DNA of 64,000 nt, taken from positions 245,467-309,466 of the forward strand of contig JAVKEJ010000036.1 in assembly GCA_040221475.1 (NCBI GenBank), written 5' to 3'. The position numbers and the translations under genes were made by a program. Source of the stretch: WLXB01 sp040221475 (GTDB taxonomy: Bacteria; Pseudomonadota; Alphaproteobacteria; Rhodospirillales; Rhodospirillaceae). Every line of letters starts with the position of its first letter. Position 1 is the stretch's first letter. The notes under the pieces were generated by a model that did not search any database, had not been told where the DNA came from, and saw only the letters and a program-made list of their open reading frames with translations. Positions 57,876 through 64,000 of the stretch are shown in pieces.

Positions 57876-57888
57876 GCTTTAGATATGC

Positions 57889-58377
57889 CTAAAGCTTAGT
57901 CGGATTCGGCGCATCGCCATAGACGGCCTTCGGGTCGAAGGTCTTGTCGTCCTCTTTGAACTCAAGCAGTTTTGCGGCGTCTTCCACCGGAATCCCTGTT
58001 GGGATGGCCCGGTAAAAACAAGACCGGTAGCCGACGTGACAGCTGGCCCCAGAGCCCGCGACTTTCACCCGCAGCCACACCGCATCCTGATCGTCATCGA
58101 TGCGCATTTCTGCGATCTCTTGGGTGAGCCCAGAGGTGGCGCCCTTATGCCACAACGCCTGACGACTGCGACTCCAATAGTGGGCCTCTCCAGTTTCGAT
58201 GGTTTTGGTCAGAGCTTCTTCATTCATGTAGCCGTGCATCAGCAGCTCGCCCGTCTCGACATCGGTTGTGACCACGGCGATGAGGCCATTGGCGTCGAAT
58301 TTAGGGGCCAGTTCAGCGCCTTCTTCGACCTGCTCGACGGTCTTGCGGGCGGCAAAGGGAGAGTTGGTCTGGGTCAT
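57889..58377 (-). CDS. hisI: phosphoribosyl-AMP cyclohydrolase HisI with one zinc Cys replaced
   Basis: The third step of histidine synthesis: hydrolysis of phosphoribosyl-AMP. The protein (about 162 residues) has the HisI body: LIAVVTTDVETGELLMHGYMNEEAL, ETGEAHYWSRSRQALWHKGATSG and the C-terminal zinc pair CHVGYRSCFYR. In family members the segment DCDxDA gives a further metal Cys; here it is DDDQDAVW, an Asp in place of Cys, which may change metal binding. The first codon is uncertain (58383 or 58377). It is convergent with the MBL cluster and stands apart from other his genes. Confidence 0.93.
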   Translation of the reverse strand: MTQTNSPFAARKTVEQVEEGAELAPKFDANGLIAVVTTDVETGELLMHGYMNEEALTKTIETGEAHYWSRSRQALWHKGATSGLTQEIAEMRIDDDQDAVWLRVKVAGSGASCHVGYRSCFYRAIPTGIPVEDAAKLLEFKEDDKTFDPKAVYGDAPNPTKL

Positions 58378-58557
58378 AGTCATTTTCCGCGTTTTGATCC
58401 GCCTGGGCGGTCTAGGACGCCCTTGGGGGCCAAATACATCTGAAGAAGGTCTCATTTAGTCTTATATGATCAAATTCTCAAGGTAGAGCGTGCAAATCGC
58501 TAGCAGCACGGGCGTAGGGGACTAGAGACTCCGCTGAAATTCCGCTAAACCCCGGCC

Positions 58558-59940
58558 ATGACAACGCTCAATCTTCATAACACCCTCACCCGGACCAAGG
58601 CAGCCTTTCAGCCGCACGACGAGAAGCGGGTGACGATGTATGTCTGTGGCCCAACGGTCTACAGCTACGCCCATATTGGCAATGCCCGGCCCGCCGTAGT
58701 GTTTGATGTGGTGTTTAGGCTGCTCCGCCATGTCTATGGCGACGACCATGTGGTCTATGCCCGCAACATTACCGACATCGATGATAAAATTAATGCAGCC
58801 TCACAAGAGACTGGACGGCCCATCAGCGACATTACGAAGCAGTTCGCAGATATCTATCGGGCGGATATGGGGGCGCTGGGTGTTCTGAACCCAACGCATG
58901 AACCCCATGCCACCGCGCACGTGGACGAAATCATTGCCATGATTACGGTGCTGATCGAACGCGGCCATGCCTATGCGGCAGAGGGCCATGTGTTGTTTGA
59001 TGTGCCGTCATTCGAAAATTATGGCCGCCTCTCCAATCGTGATCAGGATGATATGATTGCGGGCGCGCGCGTCGAGGTCGCGCCTTACAAAAAAGATGCC
59101 GCTGACTTTGTATTATGGAAACCCTCTAGCGATGATCTGCCAGGGTGGGACAGCCCGTGGGGCCGAGGACGCCCAGGCTGGCATATTGAATGTTCAGCCA
59201 TGATCGAGACGCATTTGGGCGAGACGATTGATATTCATGGTGGCGGGCATGATTTGATTTTCCCGCACCATGAAAATGAACTGGCGCAAAGCACGTGCAG
59301 CCATGGCGGTGCTGATCTGGCGCAGGTGTGGATGCACAACGGCTTCCTGACCATGGACAAGGACAAAATGTCTAAGTCCATCGGCAACATCGTGACTGTT
59401 CAAGAGCTGCTGCAAGACCATGCGGGCGAGACCATTCGCTTTGCTCTGCTGACCGCGCACTATCGCCAGCCGCTGGACTGGTGCGATGATTTGCTGGCGC
59501 AAGCCAAGAGCACTTTAGACCGGCTTTACGGCACGCTGGACAATCTCGCGCACATCAATGCCCCAAAAGCGGCTACGCCCTCTGACGCCTTCATGAACGC
59601 GCTGAGCGATGACGTGAACACGCCCAAGGCGCTGGCGGAAATGTCGGCGCTATGCAAAGCGGCCAATACCGCCAAGACAGATAAAGACCGCGCCCTGCTT
59701 AAAGGACAGTTGCTCGCCGCTGGCGCAGTCCTTGGCCTGCTGCAAGGTGATCCGTCGTCCTGGCTCAAAGGTGGCAGCAACGATGAAGACGCGGAAATCG
59801 ATGCCATGGTTGAGGCCCGGCGTACCGCGAGAATCAATAAAGACTTTGCCGAGTCTGACCGGATCAGAGATGAGCTTCTTGCGCGCGGCATTACACTGGA
59901 AGACGGACCCAAAGGCACCAAATGGCGGCGGGGCTGTTAG
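58558..59940 (+). CDS. cysS: cysteinyl-tRNA synthetase
   Basis: A 460-residue class I aminoacyl-tRNA synthetase charging tRNA-Cys in the cytoplasm. Signatures: VCGPTVYSYAHIGNARP with the zinc-binding Cys and the HIGN motif, GWHIECSAMIETHLG and HGGGHDLIFPHHENELAQS with further zinc ligands, and DKMSKSIGN. The anticodon-binding helical domain follows. Stop and next ATG are directly adjacent, so argE is in the same operon. Confidence 0.96.
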   Translation: MTTLNLHNTLTRTKAAFQPHDEKRVTMYVCGPTVYSYAHIGNARPAVVFDVVFRLLRHVYGDDHVVYARNITDIDDKINAASQETGRPISDITKQFADIYRADMGALGVLNPTHEPHATAHVDEIIAMITVLIERGHAYAAEGHVLFDVPSFENYGRLSNRDQDDMIAGARVEVAPYKKDAADFVLWKPSSDDLPGWDSPWGRGRPGWHIECSAMIETHLGETIDIHGGGHDLIFPHHENELAQSTCSHGGADLAQVWMHNGFLTMDKDKMSKSIGNIVTVQELLQDHAGETIRFALLTAHYRQPLDWCDDLLAQAKSTLDRLYGTLDNLAHINAPKAATPSDAFMNALSDDVNTPKALAEMSALCKAANTAKTDKDRALLKGQLLAAGAVLGLLQGDPSSWLKGGSNDEDAEIDAMVEARRTARINKDFAESDRIRDELLARGITLEDGPKGTKWRRGC

Positions 59941-61107
59941 ATGGTCACCACCGCTGACACACGCGCTGAACTGGCCCGGTTGATTGCCTTTCCAACGGTG
60001 TCACGGGACTCCAACCTAAACCTCATAGCTTATATTCAAGAGCGCTTGAACGAGTATGGTATTGAGTCGCGGCTGGTTCATAATGCCGAAGGCACCAAGG
60101 CCAATTTATTGGCGACCATAGGCCCCATGGTTGAAGGCGGCGTAGTGTTGTCCGGCCACACCGACGTGGTGCCGGTTGAGGATCAAGACTGGCATACGGA
60201 CCCATTTTCTCTGGTTGAAAAAGACGGCAAACTATACGGGCGCGGCACCTGCGACATGAAGTGCTTTCTGGCCACGGCCATCGCCGCCTTACCGGATATG
60301 ATTGCTGCTGATTTGCCGGTACCGATTCACTTCGCATTTTCTTACGACGAAGAAGTTGGCTGCGCTGGCGTGCCATCGTTAATCAAACTTATTCGTGAAG
60401 CGTTACCACTGCCGAAAGCCGTGATTGTTGGCGAACCGACCGATATGAAAGTGGTGTCTGCCCATAAAGGGGTCACCGCTGTGACGGCGGCCATTACGGG
60501 ACAGGAAGCCCATTCCTCCCAAACACAATTGGGCTTTAGCGCGGTCATGGCGGCCGGGCGCCTCATCCAATGCGTCAGTGACATGAATGCAGCGAATGCG
60601 GCAGACAACAATACAAACAAAGACCCTCGTTTCGAGCCGGACCACACGACGATGACAGTAAATGTCATCAAGGGCGGCACCGCGCTGAACATTCTGGCCG
60701 GGCACTGTACACTGACCTGGGATATTCGCTCTTTGCCGGGCGATGATCCACAACAGTACATCCGTAAGTTTGAGGACTTCTGCCGCGATACCGTACTGCC
60801 CGACATGCGGAAAACAGCGCCCAAAAGTGCCATCGATATTCAGGTGCGTGCTGGCACCCCGGCCCTTCAGTTCGAAAGCGACTCGGAGGCCGAACGCCTG
60901 TGTCGGCAGCTGACGGGAGACAATGCAACCCGCGCTGTGAGCTTTGCCGCCGAGGCCGGACAATTCCAGGAAAGTGGGCTCTCAACGGTCATTTGTGGCC
61001 CTGGATCTATTGCCCAGGCACATCAACCCAATGAATTCATCACGTTAGAGCAGGTGGATCTGGGGACTCGGTTCATGAGCGATTTGATCGAAAAGCTGGC
61101 AAAGTAG
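59941..61107 (+). CDS. argE: acetylornithine deacetylase
   Basis: A 388-residue M20 family deacetylase, releasing acetate from N-acetylornithine in arginine synthesis (or a close relative acting on acetylated amino acids). Metal ligands can be read: HTDVVPV, GTCDMKCF, YDEEVGCAG with the catalytic and bridging Glu, VGEPTDMK and AHQPNEF with the last His. The middle dimerisation domain contains GQEAHSSQTQLGFSAV. It begins directly at the cysS stop. Confidence 0.9.
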   Translation: MVTTADTRAELARLIAFPTVSRDSNLNLIAYIQERLNEYGIESRLVHNAEGTKANLLATIGPMVEGGVVLSGHTDVVPVEDQDWHTDPFSLVEKDGKLYGRGTCDMKCFLATAIAALPDMIAADLPVPIHFAFSYDEEVGCAGVPSLIKLIREALPLPKAVIVGEPTDMKVVSAHKGVTAVTAAITGQEAHSSQTQLGFSAVMAAGRLIQCVSDMNAANAADNNTNKDPRFEPDHTTMTVNVIKGGTALNILAGHCTLTWDIRSLPGDDPQQYIRKFEDFCRDTVLPDMRKTAPKSAIDIQVRAGTPALQFESDSEAERLCRQLTGDNATRAVSFAAEAGQFQESGLSTVICGPGSIAQAHQPNEFITLEQVDLGTRFMSDLIEKLAK

Positions 61108-61159
61108 GTCGAATTCACGCTTAAAATGACTAATCGATCAGTCGAGCAGGAGCGTGATC

Positions 61160-62425
61160 ATGAGAAAACTGACAATCGTTGCAGCTGCACTCGCAGCGTA
61201 CTGCGCGAGCGTTACGGCGCACGCGGCTGAGGACCCAGTGCAGAACGAGCAGGCCATGCCGACCGGCGACTGGCGCGTGATCATCGATACGCCCATCGGT
61301 GACATGCCGTTCATTATGGAACTCTCCGTTGAGGGTGAAGCGTGGCAAGCGACCTTTATCAATGGCCCAGAACGCATGGCCGCTGAAACCACCACAGTGC
61401 GCGGCACCTCTGTGGTCATTGAATTTCCATCCTACGGACACAGCATCTCCGGTGTGATTATCAAAGACGGACAGATGCAAGGCACCATGCAGTTCAAACG
61501 GCCCGATGGTTACACGGTTGTGCCCTTCACGGCAGAGCATGGTCAAAGCCATCGCTTCTTTGCCGACACCGTCGCGCCGGCTGACAATCTTGCGGGACGC
61601 TGGGCCCTCACCCAGATCAACAGCGCGTTTTCAACCGAGCCTCGGGTTGGGCTGCTGGAACTTAACGATGATGGCTCCGTCGTTGTGGGGGCTTCCATGG
61701 TAACAACCGGAGATTCCCGCTTTCTGACGGGAGAACTGCGGGGCACAGAACTGTACCTGTCGACGTTTTACGGCGGCGGCGGGGCGTTGTGGCGCGGCAC
61801 ATTGAATGAAGATGGAACCTTATCCGGCCAAAACTACTCTCTCACAGGACAGTTCACAGCGGATTGGTCCGCCAAAAGGGATGCGACCGCCGCATTGGAT
61901 GACGCAACCAAGCTTACCTATATTAAAGACGGCTACGATGGGCTGGCGTTTTCCTTCCCAGACCTAGACGGCAACCTGGTGTCGCTGTCGGATGCACGGT
62001 TTGAAAACAAGGTCGTGGTGATCACCATTGGCGGCAGCTGGTGCCCAACCTGCCATGACGAGACCGCGTTCTTCTCGCCCTATTTCAATGAGAACAAGGA
62101 TCGTGGCTTAGAAGCTGTGGGACTGATGTATGAATACTCGCCAGTGTTTGAGGACGCGGTAAAAGCCTGCCGCCGTTACGAGCGCCGCTATGACGTGCAG
62201 TACCCGATGCTGATAGCCGGCACGATGGACAAGGAAGCCGCAGCCAAAACCCTACCCATGATCAACGCCGTGCTGGTCTATCCGACCATGATCTTCGTCG
62301 ATCGGACGGGCGCTGTTAGGCATATTTACACTGGGTTTCCAGGTCCTGCCACAGGGGAGCATCACGAAGAATTTAAGCGCGATTTTTACAAGCTGATGGA
62401 TGAATTACTGGCGGAAGACGTCTGA
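61160..62425 (+). CDS. exported TlpA-like thioredoxin-fold protein with large N-terminal domain
   Basis: A 421-residue periplasmic protein. A signal peptide (IVAAALAAYCASVTAHA) is followed by about 240 residues rich in beta strands and without a recognisable family, then a TlpA/ResA-like domain: FSFPDLDGNLVSLSDARFENKVVVITIGGSWCPTCHDE, with CPTC at 295-298, and YPTMIFVDRTGAVRHIYTGF holding the cis-Pro region. Such proteins reduce disulfides of exported partners, for example apocytochromes. AGGAG precedes ATG 61160. A strong terminator follows. Confidence 0.9.
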   Translation: MRKLTIVAAALAAYCASVTAHAAEDPVQNEQAMPTGDWRVIIDTPIGDMPFIMELSVEGEAWQATFINGPERMAAETTTVRGTSVVIEFPSYGHSISGVIIKDGQMQGTMQFKRPDGYTVVPFTAEHGQSHRFFADTVAPADNLAGRWALTQINSAFSTEPRVGLLELNDDGSVVVGASMVTTGDSRFLTGELRGTELYLSTFYGGGGALWRGTLNEDGTLSGQNYSLTGQFTADWSAKRDATAALDDATKLTYIKDGYDGLAFSFPDLDGNLVSLSDARFENKVVVITIGGSWCPTCHDETAFFSPYFNENKDRGLEAVGLMYEYSPVFEDAVKACRRYERRYDVQYPMLIAGTMDKEAAAKTLPMINAVLVYPTMIFVDRTGAVRHIYTGFPGPATGEHHEEFKRDFYKLMDELLAEDV

Positions 62426-62451
62426 TAGAACGAGACCCACGCAGAGAGAGA

Positions 62452-62490
62452 AACGGCGCAGACTGACATGCAATCTGCGCCGTTTTTTAT
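62452..62490 (+). terminator. rho-independent terminator
   Basis: AACGGCGCAGA at 62452-62462 and TCTGCGCCGTT at 62474-62484 form a perfect 11-bp stem around an 11-base loop, followed by TTTT up to 62488. It ends the 61160-62425 gene; the converging methyltransferase stop at 62506 lies just beyond, and the stem also suits that strand less well because only GTTTCTC follows there. Confidence 0.9.
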
Positions 62491-62505
62491 TGGGAGCCGC
62501 AAGCT

Positions 62506-63705
62506 TTAAGCAGGCTTGGTGCCAAGCACGTTATACCGGCTGCGCCATGCGGCTGGGCCTTCATCGACCACATCAAAGCCGGTCTTGCGCATTTCACCAT
62601 TGAAATCGACCGAGTTGTATTCCAAACGCCAGACTTCTTCATTCCAGCGGTGATCGCGCCAAGAGCCAAAGCGACCATACGCATTAGCCGAACGCCCGCG
62701 ACCTGCCCCCGTTTCGAAATCAATGGGGAAGTAGACGCCACCCGGACGCAGCACACGGAAAGCCTCGTTGATGATGTCTTTGGTTTCCTTGGCCGGCACT
62801 TCGTGGTGCAAGATGTAAGACGTCACAATATCGAAGTAGCCGTCTTCAAACTTAGTATCTTCGGCCAAGCCTTGACGGAAGTTGGCGCCAATACCTAAAT
62901 CCACGCAGCGCATGTGGGCATAGCGAACCATGGGACCACCGATATCGATGCCCCAGACTTCGGCGTCCGGGAAGCGTTCTTTAAGGGCGGCGGTCAGTTG
63001 GCCGGTGCCGCACCCCATATCGAGGATGCGCATGACCTTGCCATCTTTAGGAGTGGCCATCTGGGCAGCAAGATTGCGATGAATCTCATCCTGATAATTC
63101 TCCGCCCGATAAAAGTTGTTGGTGCCGTAGTGATACATATGGCCCGCAAAGGCATCACCGACATATCCACCGGGTTGAATGTGGATTTCGTACTTGGTGT
63201 AGTCGGGAATCTCCATGTCCGGATTTAGCTCTAACTTGCCGGGGCCAGTCTTATCGGTGGCCTCCATCTCAGCCAGATAGGTTTCTGCATTTTCGTGGTA
63301 ATGCAGTTGCAATGCTTTCCACATCAATTGCTGGCCACTGGTGCGCAGCCGCCCTGAGGTTCCGATATAGGTGTCGTTCTCTACCAAGGGAAAAATCTTT
63401 TCCAGGGGGATATCGTCTTTCGGATCAAGGCCTGCATCGGTCAACGCCTGATTGAAACGCTCACGGGCGACGCGGCCAGAGGCACTGCCCGACCAGATGC
63501 GAAGACCGGTCAAGAAATTGTCATAGCTTTCCAAGTCGAGCTTGGGCAGGCGCTCCAAACGGTTGTCGGTCCCGCGGGGCTCTACATCACCGGGAAAGAT
63601 AGACATGGGTGCTGGCGTTGCGGACGCAGACTTAGATCCAAACACCGCGCCAATGGCAGAGGCCACAGCAGCGGATGCACCAAAGAGTGTGCGACGGTCG
63701 ATCAT
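62506..63705 (-). CDS. class I methyltransferase domain protein with Tat-like signal peptide
   Basis: A 399-residue protein. The N-terminus reads MIDRRTLFGASAAVASAIGA, a twin-arginine-type signal ending near SASATPAP, followed by about 190 residues of unknown fold and a class I methyltransferase domain: RILDMGCGTGQLTAALKERFP (motif I, residues 227-247), VWGIDIGGPMV, EDGYFDIVTSYILHHEVP and VLRPGGVYFPIDFE. The SAM pocket looks intact, which is odd for an exported protein because SAM is not known to be available in the periplasm. It may bind another ligand, or not be exported. A partial gene lies 36 bp upstream on the same strand. Confidence 0.85.
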   Translation of the reverse strand: MIDRRTLFGASAAVASAIGAVFGSKSASATPAPMSIFPGDVEPRGTDNRLERLPKLDLESYDNFLTGLRIWSGSASGRVARERFNQALTDAGLDPKDDIPLEKIFPLVENDTYIGTSGRLRTSGQQLMWKALQLHYHENAETYLAEMEATDKTGPGKLELNPDMEIPDYTKYEIHIQPGGYVGDAFAGHMYHYGTNNFYRAENYQDEIHRNLAAQMATPKDGKVMRILDMGCGTGQLTAALKERFPDAEVWGIDIGGPMVRYAHMRCVDLGIGANFRQGLAEDTKFEDGYFDIVTSYILHHEVPAKETKDIINEAFRVLRPGGVYFPIDFETGAGRGRSANAYGRFGSWRDHRWNEEVWRLEYNSVDFNGEMRKTGFDVVDEGPAAWRSRYNVLGTKPA

Positions 63706-63741
63706 GGGATGACCTCCTTGTTACTGAATTGCTATTGAGAC

Positions 63742-64000
63742 TTACCGGTTTTCGCGGGTAAACGCGGCCGACACCGGCAGATCACCTTCACGCAGCAGCG
63801 GTGAGTAGGTCAGATCGATGAAGCGATCACGATCCTTCTGCCACTCCGCTTCTTGCTCAGCGGTCGGCATATAGGTTTCGATCATTTCAGCGGTCACGCC
63901 TTTCTCGGCAAGCAGGGCTTCCACAACCTTCATGCGGCGGCGGTTGGACCATACTTCAGCGCCCAGAGCGATCAGGCTGGTCATCATGTTGTCGAGAACC
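63742..64000 (-). CDS. unknown protein, C-terminal part (5' end outside window)
   Basis: The frame stays open to the window edge, reading VLDNMMTSLIALGAEVWSNR at the border, so the Met codons near 63987 are probably internal. The visible 85 residues are helical: RRRMKVVEALLAEKGVTAEM, then a charged region (PTAEQEAEWQKDRDRFI) and SPLLREGDLPVSAAFTR at the end. I do not recognise a family. It is upstream of, and probably co-transcribed with, the Tat-signal methyltransferase. Confidence 0.65.
   Translation of the reverse strand, partial: VLDNMMTSLIALGAEVWSNRRRMKVVEALLAEKGVTAEMIETYMPTAEQEAEWQKDRDRFIDLTYSPLLREGDLPVSAAFTRENR

Noticed and set aside
58456..58557. tRNA or riboswitch before cysS
   Set aside because: No cloverleaf, T-box specifier stem or conserved antiterminator could be made out.

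Overview
The window is a gene-dense piece of a Gram-negative chromosome, most likely an alphaproteobacterium close to Rhodospirillales or a related lineage. The case for this is indirect: a sigma54-driven pspF/pspABC stress operon, monofunctional hisI, a TRAP transporter, two TonB-dependent receptors, tandem receiver proteins with the YVGPxRR motif, and the HGG-motif gene pair (36216-36981) often seen in alphaproteobacteria. No rRNA, tRNA, CRISPR array, transposase or integrase was seen. The life style suggested is an aerobic heterotroph that scavenges peptides, organic acids and phosphate and exports many enzymes through Sec and Tat-like signals.

Layout. 1-6.9 kb: partial SDR, a repeat element, an SDR plus a pair of exported amidohydrolases, and an orphan peptide-type binding protein with two small partners. 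6.9-12 kb: Na/phosphate cotransporter, then an exported amine oxidase/CpeT-like/DUF1838 operon. 12-15.7 kb: methyltransferase with pspF, and divergent pspABC. 15.7-20 kb: Uup-like ABC-F ATPase, RraA-like protein, second orphan binding protein. 20.2-25.4 kb: two paralogous receiver proteins directly followed by TRAP genes dctPQM. 25.4-36 kb: small membrane and cytochrome proteins, then a putative uptake and peptidase island: three exported M24 peptidases around an STN-type TonB receptor and its FecI/FecR regulators. 36-40.9 kb: HGG pair, cytochrome c with a membrane partner, orphan HicA-like gene, nitrilase-like protein, DJ-1/PfpI protein. 40.9-53.9 kb: PhoD phosphatase with a TonB receptor, TipA-type MerR regulator, polyphosphate:AMP phosphotransferase, and accessory genes. 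54-57.9 kb: four tandem exported metallo-beta-lactamase-fold hydrolases. 57.9-64 kb: hisI, cysS-argE, an exported thioredoxin-fold protein, and a methyltransferase that carries a Tat-like signal peptide.

Three themes stand out. First, many genes have family-defining catalytic residues replaced (amidohydrolase 1239-2513, SDR 501-1232, RraA-like 17649-18323, nitrilase 38654-39820, HisI 57889-58377, cytochrome 36978-37376). Second, short tandem repeats of 11-33 bp are unusually common, and several sit exactly on the stop codon of a gene and copy it. Third, a 105-bp element built on the unit CGAGCCCATG occurs twice, 35.6 kb apart, with identical internal spacing.
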